Shown one piece after another: positions 56,101 to 63,825 of a stretch of 64,000 nucleotides of DNA (positions are counted from its first letter, which is position 1; each line of letters opens with the position of its first letter). The DNA comes from Calliopsis andreniformis (lineage: Eukaryota > Arthropoda > Insecta > Hymenoptera > Andrenidae). Made by a program: the position numbers and the translations under genes. The notes under the pieces were generated by a model that worked only from the letters and a program-made list of their open reading frames with translations, ran no database searches and had not been told where the DNA came from. The stretch lies in contig NW_027480422.1 in NCBI RefSeq assembly GCF_051401765.1, positions 29,592,001 through 29,656,000 on the forward strand, read 5' to 3'.

Positions 56101-57206
56101 ATCGAATAGTTAGGGCCTTAGATGTCAACGCCCGCAGCATAAAATACAATATAAATACAACAGCTTTTCCATCGTATATAATGTATATTTGCAAAGAATG
56201 TGAATGCAAAGGTCGTTTCTACGTTCCGGGCAACCTAGGCTTAACTGTAGGGCGTTGCTCCACCAGATCGAATAGATAGGGCCTTAGAAGTCATTGCCAG
56301 AAGCATAAAATACAATATAAATACAACAGTTTTTCCACTGTATAATATGAATAATTGCAAACAGTGTGGAAGTATTAGTCATTTCTGCGTTCCGGGCAAC
56401 CTAGGCTTCACTCTAGGGCGTTGCTCCACCAGATCGAATAGCTACGGACTTTGAATTCAACGCCAGAGGAATAAAACACAACATAAGAACAACAGTTTTA
56501 CCATCGTATAAAATGAATAATCGCAAACAGTGTGAAGGTAATGGTCATTTCTACGTTCCGGGCAACCTAGGCTTCACTCTAGGGCGTTGCTCCACCAGAT
56601 CGAATAGCTTGGGACTTAGAATTCAACGCCAGTAGAATAAAATACAGCATAAGTACAACAGTTTTACCATCGTATAAAATGAATAATCGCAAACACTGTG
56701 AAGGTAATAGTCATTTCTACGTTCCGGGCAACCTAGGCTTCACTCTAGGGCGTTGCTCCACCAGATCGAATAGCTAGGGCCTAAGAAGTCAACGCCAGAA
56801 GCATAATATACAATATAAATACAACAGTTTTTCCCTTGTATAACAGGAATAATTGAACCAGTGTGAAGCCTATGGTCATTTCTACGTTCCGGGCAACCTA
56901 GGCTTCACTCTAGGGCGTTCCTCCACCACATCGAATAGTTAGGGCCTTAGAAGTCAACGCCAGAAGCATAAAATACAATATAAATAGAACAGTTTTTCCA
57001 CTGTATAATATGAATAATTGCAAACAGTGTGAAAGTAATGGTCATTTCTGCGTTCCCGGCAACCTAGGTTTCACTCTTGGGCGTTGCTCCACCACACCGA
57101 ATAGCTACGGCCTTAGAAGTCAACTCCAGAAGCATAAAATACAATATAAATACAACAGCTTTTCCATCGTATAATATGAATGATTGCAAACAGTGGCAAA
57201 GTTATG
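53150..57206. repeat. 16-monomer block repeated at 2,650 bp up to the array end
   Basis: The series at ~53150-54556 recurs at ~55800-57206 (offset 2650). Shared markers are AACAGGAAAGCTGC (53201/55851 region), CATAGGCACAACAGTTTTACC and the ACACCGAATAGCTACGG monomer (54427/57077). An earlier, partly overlapping 4-monomer duplication (offset ~663) links ~52490 with ~53150. A two-monomer near-duplicate lies at ~54900-55480. The last monomer before the retroelement belongs to this block but ends with CACTCTAGAGCGTCGCTGC, like the monomer at ~51270. Confidence 0.76.
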
Positions 57207-57256
57207 GTCATTTCTACGTTCCGGGCAACCTAGGCTTCACTCTAGAGCGTCGCTGC

Positions 57257-57321
57257 CCACGGACCTGTCTGGATGTCCAGATGGGAGGGGAGGTGAACCC
57301 CTACGTGGCGCGTCCCCAGGT
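57257..57321 (+). other. Structured 5' terminus (nested and pseudoknot-order pairings)
   Basis: CCACG at 57257-57261 can pair with CGTGG at 57304-57308. Inside lie two hairpins: TCTGGA/TCCAGA (57268-57273 with 57276-57281) and AGGGG/CCCCT (57286-57290 with 57298-57302). ACCTG (57263-57267) could also pair with CAGGT (57317-57321), crossing the first stem as in a pseudoknot. All stems are short, so the fold is a hypothesis. Confidence 0.35.
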
Positions 57322-57430
57322 GGCGGATAGGGGAAGCCTCGGGCCCGGGCCGGTGGGCATGACCGAGAGGTCGTGTCTCCCGCGTCCCCGTACCGAGGTC
57401 GGGGCGAAAGCCCCCGCGGACCAAACACAG

Positions 57431-57474
57431 TGCGTGAGTGTGTGTGTGAATGTGTGTGTGTGTGTGCGTGTGTG
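57431..57474 (+). repeat. Imperfect (TG)n microsatellite in the 5' UTR
   Basis: A 44-bp alternating T/G tract is interrupted by a few C or A bases (for example GTGAATG and GTGCGTG). It is a likely site of length variation between element copies, and on the opposite strand it forms a (CA)n run. Confidence 0.9.
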
Positions 57475-57752
57475 AATGGGCTGCGGCCGGTGGCTCGTGG
57501 ATATTCCCGACAGACTAACCAAGGGGTGGAGTAGTAGCCCCCCGACCGGGGTACCTGGGTGAAGTCTGTACCTAGCCTCTGCGGTGGAAGATGCGTAAAT
57601 GTAAGTCCTGAAATTATGGCAAAGGTCGCCTGAAGCCGCATGCGAAACGTGGAAAAACCGCTCCCCAGGTACTGACTGGAGCCTATGTCGGGGTTGAAGC
57701 GAGATTAACTGGGCGCAGGTATGGAGGATTACCTGGTCAGTATATCCTCATA

Positions 57753-57767
57753 CCCCGTGCGACGGGG
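57753..57767 (+). other. Perfect hairpin in the 5' UTR
   Basis: CCCCGT (57753-57758) and ACGGGG (57762-57767) form a perfect 6-bp stem with a GCG loop. No function is assigned. Confidence 0.55.
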
Positions 57768-57817
57768 GGTAAACTGTCGCGCCGTCTAGCCTGAGGTTAG
57801 GGTACGGGGCCCTTCGG

Positions 57818-58018
57818 ATGGGTACCCGCCCTCTCGATAGGGGTGACGTTAAACCTTTTGCATCATATATGGCGCGGGCCTATCCCGTAATATTTTTTGT
57901 AGAGTCACTAGGTGCCAATAGGGTTGACCACCCGACAAACCGCTTCACGGTTTTGGCATCCATATTTAGGGATCTTCTTACCCGGGGAAGTGCCCCCACC
58001 GCGGTGGGGGTCCCATGA
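57818..58018 (+). CDS. Possible upstream ORF in the 5' UTR (66 codons)
   Basis: A 66-codon open frame starts with ATG at 57818. Its TGA stop (58016-58018) overlaps the ORF1 start codon as ATGA. The product has no motif I recognise: no zinc finger, coiled coil or clear membrane segment. The stop/start overlap could allow termination-reinitiation into ORF1, but chance is a fair alternative in a GC-rich leader. Nothing in the sequence shows that it is translated. Confidence 0.25.
   Translation: MGTRPLDRGDVKPFASYMARAYPVIFFVESLGANRVDHPTNRFTVLASIFRDLLTRGSAPTAVGVP
57993..58010 (+). promoter_or_regulatory. 18-bp perfect palindrome 4 nt before the ORF1 ATG
   Basis: CCCCCACCGCGGTGGGGG is a perfect palindrome. 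As RNA it can form a 7-bp G/C-rich stem with a CGCG loop, ending only 4 nt before the ATG at 58015. So stable a hairpin next to a start codon should influence initiation, for example by slowing scanning ribosomes. That role is inferred. Confidence 0.6.
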
Positions 58019-59436
58019 TGGGCGAACCGGAGGAATCATTAACTGCCAAAATGTCGAACCTAAATGAAACATTGGGGAAGGGGGGTAAGTCGCAGGGCGA
58101 CTTGAGCAAGGAGCGCAGTTCCTCATTGGGAAACATCCCAGTGACGGTTGACTGCGCGAGTAAAGAGCAGGGAGGCAGTTCTTCCTCGGACGGGGGCCTA
58201 CAGGAATGGGTCGAAAAAGTTAGATCCTCCAGGCCCATGTCCGAGGCAGGGTTCGACAGGGACGCATCGGTTGAAGAACACACCGATGCTGAGATCACTC
58301 CCGCACAACACGCACGGGACGAGCGCATCAGCTGGGCGCTCGGTCAGTACCTTGGCCCCGGCTGGGATAGCCGTGGGGCTGGTGGGAGTGACGTGGGGAA
58401 GTTGGGAGAAGAGGACAGGGACAAAATGTCCTTGACCGCCTCCGACGACGAAGGGAGTGTTTCTTCCCGTCAGTCCACGAGGTCCCTAAGATCCGGGACA
58501 TCCGTCGGTGGCCGCAAAAGGCAATTGCCTGCGGCGGATGCCGACGGAGATACGACTGCGGGAGCACAAAGGGAACAGAGCAGGAAAAAGAAGAGGACGG
58601 ACACCCTGCCCCCCATCGAGTCTCTTAAGGGAGAGATGATGGGGCAGGACACAGGCTCCCTGGGCGGTGTCATTAGTCACCAGCTGACAGAGGTGGAGAG
58701 GGTGGCGAACACTTCGGGCAACCTCAAGGGGACGTTCGTCAGGACACTGCGAATGGCTGCCCGCATCGTCAGTGTCGCTGCTGTTGAAATACAGCAGCGA
58801 ACTGTAGCTACCGCCAGCCAGACAATGCTCGAGGAGCAAAACATCAGACTGGCGGAGCAAATGCGGGCTATGAAAGCCGAAATTGTAAGGCTGCGGCAGG
58901 AGCGAGAGTCTGCACCTGCGGTTAGGAGAGACCCCACACCCAGCGGCCAAAGAAAGAAGGCCCTGACGGATGGGCAGCTTATGCCCCCGCCACCGTTGCC
59001 GTCGCCAGCCACCACCGTCAATCCGCCCAAACCGGCGTTGGACCAGGCCACATTAGTAGAGGCCTTATGGTCCAAAATGGAGACGCTGGTGGAGAAACGG
59101 TTCAGGGAGTTGAGGGCTGAGATAACCCTCCTCGTGGGCAAATCCGCCCCCCAGACAAGTGCACACGGGGCGGCACCAACGAAGGTGCCAAAAGCACCAG
59201 CTGCTGCGGTCATGGCACGGCCGCCGCCGACTGCGTCGGGGGAAACCCCAACGCAAAGAAGGAGGAGGAGGAGGAAGGAGGCGAGAGCCAGGGCCCTGGC
59301 GACCGTTGATGGGCGACGGGCGCGCCCCACTATTACAGTCGCGGTAGCGACGCCAGCCCCGCCCACACCAGCAACCACGGGAGGCACTCCCAGTCCCAAA
59401 ACCTGCTGCTGCCGGGAGAAAGACAGCGGTGGATAA
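58015..59436 (+). CDS. ORF1 N-terminal part (gag-like), R1-clade retrotransposon
   Basis: 473 residues to a TAA stop. Two ATGs stand in tandem (58015 and 58018); the first is used here. In order: a Ser/Gly/acid-rich N terminus with no recognised domain (~1-160); basic clusters like nuclear localisation signals (RKRQ ~167-170, RKKKR ~190-194); a helical segment (~235-260) like that of other R1-type ORF1 proteins; a predicted coiled coil (~265-298, MLEEQNIRLAEQ and following heptads); a Pro-rich linker (~323-345); a second helix (~345-375); and an Arg-rich stretch (RRRRRRKEARARA, ~415-427). The zinc knuckles expected in a gag protein are missing here and lie in the next frame. The last ~11 codons (TCCCREKDSGG) are probably out of the original frame. 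The coiled coil would mediate self-assembly of the ribonucleoprotein particle. Confidence 0.85.
   Translation: MMGEPEESLTAKMSNLNETLGKGGKSQGDLSKERSSSLGNIPVTVDCASKEQGGSSSSDGGLQEWVEKVRSSRPMSEAGFDRDASVEEHTDAEITPAQHARDERISWALGQYLGPGWDSRGAGGSDVGKLGEEDRDKMSLTASDDEGSVSSRQSTRSLRSGTSVGGRKRQLPAADADGDTTAGAQREQSRKKKRTDTLPPIESLKGEMMGQDTGSLGGVISHQLTEVERVANTSGNLKGTFVRTLRMAARIVSVAAVEIQQRTVATASQTMLEEQNIRLAEQMRAMKAEIVRLRQERESAPAVRRDPTPSGQRKKALTDGQLMPPPPLPSPATTVNPPKPALDQATLVEALWSKMETLVEKRFRELRAEITLLVGKSAPQTSAHGAAPTKVPKAPAAAVMARPPPTASGETPTQRRRRRRKEARARALATVDGRRARPTITVAVATPAPPTPATTGGTPSPKTCCCREKDSGG
59348..59436 (+). other. ORF1 reading-frame overlap / frameshift zone
   Basis: The zinc-knuckle frame is open from 59348 (TAG at 59345-59347) and the upstream ORF1 frame stays open to 59436, so a +1 shift anywhere in these 89 nt joins both parts. 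The best candidate is CCCAAAACC at 59395-59403. Before it the first frame reads a Pro/Thr/Ser linker ending in Pro-Lys. After it the second frame reads Pro-Ala-Ala-Ala-Gly-Arg-Lys, continuing the same low-complexity style. An extra A in the AAAA run (mutation or base-call error) or programmed +1 shifting are the options. The second frame has no in-frame ATG near this point. Confidence 0.7.
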
Positions 59437-60637
59437 GACCGGTAGCCGGGCAAGGAAGGCTGTGGATCCAGCGGCAGCCGTGACGGGGCCGAATCGGGAG
59501 CCGAAATGGACGGAGGTACTCGGTCGGAAGCGGAAGCCGGCGAGACAGGCTGCCCCCGCTAACGAACCTGACGGCTCCCGCCCAGTGAGGCAGAAAGCCC
59601 CGAAACGGCCGACGGGTGCTGGCGGGGCTCCTCCCGCTAGCGCCGCCAATGGCCCGGCGAAGAAGGGGACTCCCCCGGCCCGCCCCACTCGGGCGCCGGC
59701 AAAGCCACCCAAAACGGCAGCCATAGCGCTGACCGTGATGGAGGGAGCCGGCGCCGACCTTGGTAATGCCCTTAGACAGGCAAGGGCCAGCATTAATTTG
59801 GCCGACCTGGGCATCGCCGAGATCAGGACGAAGCGGGCCGTCACGGGCGGGATTATATTGGAAATCCCAGGCCCGGAGGGAGCCCCTAAGGCAGATCAGC
59901 TGGCTGAGAGGCTCCGGCAGCTTTTCGTGGCTACGGAGATTAAGGTAGCAAGACCGAAAAAGACGACGGAGATGCGGGTGGCGGGGTTGGATGACTCCGT
60001 CACCCAGCGGGACGTCGCTGCCGCCATTGTGACACAGGGAGGGTGTCAGGAGGGGGACATAAAGGTGGGCCCCATCCGCCGCTCGCCTACGGCGCTTGGT
60101 ACGGCGTGGGTGCGGTGCCCCCTCACGGCGGCCCGAAGTTTGGCGGCTGCGGGAAAGCTGCGCGTGGGTTGGACCATGGCCCGTATCGATGTCCTGGCGC
60201 CTCGTCCCCTCCAGTGCTACCGCTGCTTGGAGACAGGGCACGTCCAGCAGCGGTGCACCGCGGCGGAAGATAGGAGGGGACGCTGCTATAATTGCGGCGC
60301 CACGGAGCATCGGGCGGCGGAGTGCCGCGCGTCTTCCCCAAAGTGTCCGCTGTGTGCGGACCTGGGGAGGCCATCAGGCCACCGACTGGGGGGACCGGGC
60401 TGTGCCCCGCCCTCCAAGGGCCGACGCCGCGGAAGGGCACGCTCAGCGATGCCAGCGGGGCAGGTGGAGCGCGGCGGGGACACCGCTAATGCCGCCCCTC
60501 CGACGTCCTCCGAAGTCCCCGCCGGGGCAGGGAAGGAAAAGGTGGTCGCTGCAGAGGAGGCTGGGTCATCTGCAGCGCCACAGACCTATTCAAGGTCCGG
60601 TAAGAACGGCCTGGAGGAGGCCATGGAAACGGTGTAG
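59429..60637 (+). CDS. ORF1 C-terminal part with three CCHC zinc knuckles
   Basis: Open to TAG at 60635. The coordinates begin at a GTG; the frame is actually open from 59348, so this is best seen as the 3' part of ORF1, not a separate gene. Counting from 59429: a basic/Pro-Ala linker with a WTEVLGRKRK motif (~27-36); a conserved gag core (~97-250, including ALTVMEG, LGIAEIRTKRAVTGGIILEI, and WVRCPL near 227-232); then knuckle 1 C263-X2-C-X4-H-X4-C276, knuckle 2 C286-X2-C-X4-H-X4-C299, and the long knuckle 3 C306-X2-C-X8-H-X6-C325; and a basic, low-complexity tail. In R1/SART/TRAS-type elements this region binds element RNA and directs it into the particle. The two frames together are ~870 residues, plausible for one ORF1 but at the long end of the range. 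Confidence 0.86.
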   Translation: MDKTGSRARKAVDPAAAVTGPNREPKWTEVLGRKRKPARQAAPANEPDGSRPVRQKAPKRPTGAGGAPPASAANGPAKKGTPPARPTRAPAKPPKTAAIALTVMEGAGADLGNALRQARASINLADLGIAEIRTKRAVTGGIILEIPGPEGAPKADQLAERLRQLFVATEIKVARPKKTTEMRVAGLDDSVTQRDVAAAIVTQGGCQEGDIKVGPIRRSPTALGTAWVRCPLTAARSLAAAGKLRVGWTMARIDVLAPRPLQCYRCLETGHVQQRCTAAEDRRGRCYNCGATEHRAAECRASSPKCPLCADLGRPSGHRLGGPGCAPPSKGRRRGRARSAMPAGQVERGGDTANAAPPTSSEVPAGAGKEKVVAAEEAGSSAAPQTYSRSGKNGLEEAMETV

Positions 60638-60642
60638 AAATG
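60635..60642 (+). promoter_or_regulatory. ORF1 stop / ORF2 start junction (TAG-AA-ATG)
   Basis: The TAG of ORF1 (60635-60637) is followed by only AA before the ORF2 ATG (60640-60642), and the frame changes. Spacing this tight between stop and start is known in R1-clade elements such as SART1, where ORF2 is made by termination-reinitiation. The same mechanism is inferred here. Confidence 0.65.
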
Positions 60643-63600
60643 GCTACCCTCCTCCAGGCCAATTTGAAGCGCTCCCGCAGGGCTCAGGACCTGTTTGTCC
60701 ATACCATGCGGGAGCGATCAATAGGACTGTCCGTCGCCGCCGAGCCGTACAATATCCCCGACCTCCCAGACTGGGTCGGGAGTCGGTGCGGCTTGGTGGC
60801 TATTACATGGAACTGGCCGCCCGCATCTCCTCCAGTTAACGTCTTAGCGACGGGGGAGGGTTGCGTGGCGGTTCAGTGGGGAAGTGTCGCGGTGGTGGGA
60901 TGCTATGTGTCGCCCAACTGTGACCTCGCTTCTTATGAGTCATACCTGGGCGGGGTAACCGCATGCATCGGTCAGTGCATGCCCCGCCCGGTAATTGTCC
61001 TGGGGGACTTTAATGCCCATGCTACGGCATGGGGCAGCCCCAGGACTAGCCGTAGGGGCGAGGTCCTAATGGATTGGGCGGCCGGGCTGGACCTTCGGTT
61101 GGTTAACCGGGGTCGGCAGCACACGTTCGTTGGGCCGCAGGGGGTGTCCATCATAGACCTGACGTGGGCAACCCCCTCCGGCCAGCAGCGTGTGTCTGGG
61201 TGGAGAGTGGCAACAGAAGTGGCGACCCTCAGCGATCACCTCTATATAACAATGGAGGTGAGGGTCGCCGCTGCTACCTCCACCCGGAGGGATGGGCCCC
61301 GGTGCCACGGGGGCCGGCGGGCCCGCCCGCCACCGCGATGGTCCATTAAAAAGCTGAATTGCAGCCTCTTGGAGGCGGCCGCTCATGCGGCGGCCTGGCC
61401 GGAGACACCGGCTGGGCCGGTCGGCGACGTCGAGGGAGAAATGGCCTGGCTCAGCAGGGCTACAAAGGCGGTGTGTGACACCGCCATGCCCAGAGCCGGG
61501 CCACCCTCGCGTCCGGGCGCGGCGTACTGGTGGTCGCGAGAAATGGATGAGTTGCGCGTGGCGTACGTCCGCTCGCGGCGCCGGTACACCCGCGCCCGCC
61601 GACGTCGGCAGGCCGAACCCGAGCAGGTGGCGCGCTTGTATGAGGTGTATAGCGCGATGCGCAGAACACTCCAGCGCGCCATCCGGGACGCCAAAGCCCG
61701 GGCATGGGAGGAGCTCCTCGTGGAATTAAACAGGGTTCCGTGGGGGCGCCCATATAAACTCGTGATGGGTAAGTTACGAGCATGGGCGCCACCCATAACG
61801 GAAACCCTAGATCCCCCACTCCTGGAGCGGGTGGTTCGGACCCTGTTTCCCGGGATAGACCGGGAGCAGGAGACCGCCCGCTCGGAAACCTCGGAGCCAC
61901 CCGTTGAGTGGTCCGAGATGGAGATGGGGGTAACACACGAGGAGTTGGCCGGGGCGCTGCGCCGTCGCGGGTCACGCAACGTTGCGCCGGGCCCGGACGG
62001 TGTCCCCTGCCGCGTATTGGCCCGGGCAATGGGCGTCCTAAGCTCGAGGTTCGTGCGACTGCTGAGCGGCTGCCTCCGCATGGGGGAGTTCCCCCTCGCA
62101 TGGAAACAGGCGCGGATGGTCCTCCTAAGAAAGGATGGACGGCCCGCGGACACGCCTTCGGCATATAGGCCGGTGTGCTTGCTCGACGAGGCGGGAAAGC
62201 TTTTTGAGACAATCATAGCTGCCCGCCTCTCGAGCCACCTGTCGACGGTGGGACCGGGATTGGCCTCCAGCCAGTTTGGCTTCCGGGAGGGACTTTCGAC
62301 CGTGGACGCAGTCATGCGCGTCAGGTCCCTCTCGGAGGAGGCCGTCTCCAGGGATGGGGTGGCGTTGGCGGTATCATTGGATATCGTCAACGCCTTTAAC
62401 ACCCTTCCCTGGAGCAGGGTACTGGGGGCGCTCCGTTATATGCGAGTGCCCCCGTACCTGAGACGGATTATTCGGTCCTACCTAAACGACAGGTGGATAC
62501 AATACACCGGCCGGGATGGAAAACTTTGCCGAAGGAGGGTCGTGCGCGGTGTTCCGCAGGGGTCCGTGTTGGGTCCCCTGCTTTGGGTCATCGCGTACGA
62601 CCACGTGCTGCGGGCCCGCCTCCCCGCCGATGTCGGGCTGACGTGTTACGCGGACGACACGTTGGTGCTGGTCGGCGGGGTGGGCTATGGGAGGGCCATC
62701 CGCCTTGCTGAGATGGCGGTGGCTGTCGCTGTCGCGGCGATCGGTGAGTCGGGCCTTGAGGTAGCGCCCCACAAATGCGAGGCCATGTGGTTTTATGACC
62801 GGCCTCGCCGTGGGGCGCCCCCGCCCGGCTTGCGGATCAGAGTAGGTGATGCCTTCGTCGAGGTGAAGGAACAGATGAAATATCTGGGCCTGACCCTCGA
62901 CAGCCAATGGCGCTTCGTCGAACATTTCGACCGCTTGGCCCCCCGTGTGGAGAGAGCGTCGGCCGCATTAGGCCGCCTCCTCCCCAATTTAGGGGGGCCT
63001 GAGGAAGGTGTTCGCCGCCTCTACGTCGGGGTGGTGCGGTCAATGATCCTCTACGGGGCCCCTGTCTGGGCCCCGGACCTGATGGCCAGCAAACGCAGCA
63101 TCGCGATGCTGCGACGCCTTTACCGGCGGCTGGCCATCAGAGTCATTAGGGGGTACCGCACCATCTCCTACGAGGCGGCGACGGCCCTGGCTGGTCTTCC
63201 TCCCCTGGAGCTCCTAGCGCAGCAACACCGGACGATATACGTCCGGCTGCGGGAGCTTCGGGACAGTGGGAGGCCACCAGAGGCAGAAGCGGTCGAACGG
63301 ACGAGGCGTCTTGCCCGGCGTGCCCTACACATTGAGTGGACCCGCCAGCTGCAGGCTGGCGCTGCCGCCAAAAGGGCCGTCGGGGCTGTCCTGCCACATT
63401 TCGAAAAGTGGCGGGACAGAGCATACGGAAGGCTCACCTACAGAATGACGCAGGTGCTCTCCGGACATGGCTGTTTCGGGGAGTACCTGTGTCGAATTGG
63501 GAAGGAAGCGACAGCGACATGCCACCATTGTGGGGAGGAACAGGACACGGCGCAGCACACGCTGGAAGTCTGCCCGGCGTGGGCAGCAGAGCGCCGTGTC

Positions 63601-63825
63601 CTGAAACAGGGGGTGGGACACGACCTCTCGCTGGAAGCCGTAGTTGCAGCTATGGTGACTGGCGAGAGGCCGTGGAAAGCAATGGCCTCCTTCTGCGAGC
63701 ATGTGATGCTGCAGAAGGAGGCCGCGGAGCGGGATAGGGAGCGGCACTCCCATCCCGCCCGCAGGGGAAGGGCCAGGGCCGGGCCACGGGCGAGACAATG
63801 GTCTCCGCCCGCCCCGGCGCAGTAA
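60640..63825 (+). CDS. ORF2: AP-like endonuclease / reverse transcriptase, R1 clade
   Basis: 1,061 residues without a break. The AP-like endonuclease spans ~1-205: N8 in LQANLKRSR, E35 in AAEPY, D123/N125/H127 in LGDFNAHATAWGS, D173 in IIDLTW and the SDH motif at 198-200. Reverse transcriptase follows: PGPDGVP (~450-456), AYRPVCLLDEAGKLFE (~508-523), SSQFGFREGLST (~543-554), motif A LDIVNAFN with D581, GVPQGSVLGPLLW (~637-649), the YADD catalytic box at 670-673, and MKYLGLTLD (~746-754). A basic thumb-like region leads to the C-terminal finger C961-X2-C964-X8-H973-X4-C978. Every catalytic residue I looked for is present. The protein would nick the chromosomal target and prime reverse transcription from the nick. 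DIVNAFN and the CCHC finger favour the R1 clade within the Jockey group. Length fits the family (about 1,000-1,100 aa). It starts 2 nt after the ORF1 stop. Confidence 0.95.
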   Translation: MATLLQANLKRSRRAQDLFVHTMRERSIGLSVAAEPYNIPDLPDWVGSRCGLVAITWNWPPASPPVNVLATGEGCVAVQWGSVAVVGCYVSPNCDLASYESYLGGVTACIGQCMPRPVIVLGDFNAHATAWGSPRTSRRGEVLMDWAAGLDLRLVNRGRQHTFVGPQGVSIIDLTWATPSGQQRVSGWRVATEVATLSDHLYITMEVRVAAATSTRRDGPRCHGGRRARPPPRWSIKKLNCSLLEAAAHAAAWPETPAGPVGDVEGEMAWLSRATKAVCDTAMPRAGPPSRPGAAYWWSREMDELRVAYVRSRRRYTRARRRRQAEPEQVARLYEVYSAMRRTLQRAIRDAKARAWEELLVELNRVPWGRPYKLVMGKLRAWAPPITETLDPPLLERVVRTLFPGIDREQETARSETSEPPVEWSEMEMGVTHEELAGALRRRGSRNVAPGPDGVPCRVLARAMGVLSSRFVRLLSGCLRMGEFPLAWKQARMVLLRKDGRPADTPSAYRPVCLLDEAGKLFETIIAARLSSHLSTVGPGLASSQFGFREGLSTVDAVMRVRSLSEEAVSRDGVALAVSLDIVNAFNTLPWSRVLGALRYMRVPPYLRRIIRSYLNDRWIQYTGRDGKLCRRRVVRGVPQGSVLGPLLWVIAYDHVLRARLPADVGLTCYADDTLVLVGGVGYGRAIRLAEMAVAVAVAAIGESGLEVAPHKCEAMWFYDRPRRGAPPPGLRIRVGDAFVEVKEQMKYLGLTLDSQWRFVEHFDRLAPRVERASAALGRLLPNLGGPEEGVRRLYVGVVRSMILYGAPVWAPDLMASKRSIAMLRRLYRRLAIRVIRGYRTISYEAATALAGLPPLELLAQQHRTIYVRLRELRDSGRPPEAEAVERTRRLARRALHIEWTRQLQAGAAAKRAVGAVLPHFEKWRDRAYGRLTYRMTQVLSGHGCFGEYLCRIGKEATATCHHCGEEQDTAQHTLEVCPAWAAERRVLKQGVGHDLSLEAVVAAMVTGERPWKAMASFCEHVMLQKEAAERDRERHSHPARRGRARAGPRARQWSPPAPAQ

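Larger units (their letters stand above)
1..57256. repeat. 166-bp satellite DNA array (about 345 tandem monomers)
   Basis: The same unit recurs head to tail without interruption. The CACTCTAGGG-type motif falls at 1, 167, 333 and 499, giving a period of 166 bp that holds across the array with occasional 1-2 bp indels. Best conserved are the stretch from TTCTACGTTCCGGGCAACC through the CCTAGG core to GGGCGTTGCTCCACCA, and the parts containing CAGTTTTTCCATCGTATAA and AATTGCAACCAGTGTGAAAG. The part around GTTAGGGCCTAAGAAGTCAACGCCAGAAGC is more variable. Because 166 = 3x55+1, any reading frame is shifted by one at every monomer, so the 60-90-codon open stretches on both strands are chance products of the repeat. 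I see no gene, RNA gene or transposon inside it. Arrays this long are typical of centromeric or heterochromatic satellites, but nothing here proves centromere function. Confidence 0.98.
36977..57256. repeat. Diverged flank of the satellite array
   Basis: The 166-bp period continues, but neighbouring monomers differ more from each other. Changes appear in boxes that are fixed to the left, for example CCTTGGCTTAACTCAAGGG near 37000 and GCATCCTAGACTTAACTCTGAGGCATTGC in several monomers between ~41400 and ~46800. Small indels are commoner, such as a shortened monomer near 55130. Long near-identical blocks are scarcer, and the local ones I found are listed separately. I see no gene in this stretch. 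Confidence 0.85.
57257..58014 (+). promoter_or_regulatory. 5' UTR / presumed internal promoter region of the retroelement
   Basis: About 758 bp lie between the satellite junction and the first ORF1 ATG. R1-type elements usually have long leaders that carry an internal promoter near the first base; I cannot identify a specific promoter motif here. The region contains a TG tract, several perfect hairpins and one short upstream ORF ending on the ORF1 start codon. An open stretch that crosses the satellite junction (57077-57475) starts in satellite DNA and is not a gene. Confidence 0.7.

Noticed and set aside
1..57256. CRISPR array
   Set aside because: Repeats are contiguous 166-bp units without spacers, in an arthropod-like eukaryotic context.
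57077..57475. 132-codon open frame spanning the satellite/retroelement junction
   Set aside because: It begins in the last satellite monomer and ends in the TG tract of the element leader; an accidental fusion without a recognisable product.
57257..58014. Ribosomal RNA sequence at the boundary, as expected for R1 inserted in 28S rDNA
   Set aside because: I recognise no conserved 28S stretch next to the element. The left flank is plainly satellite, and the GC-rich part fits an element leader.
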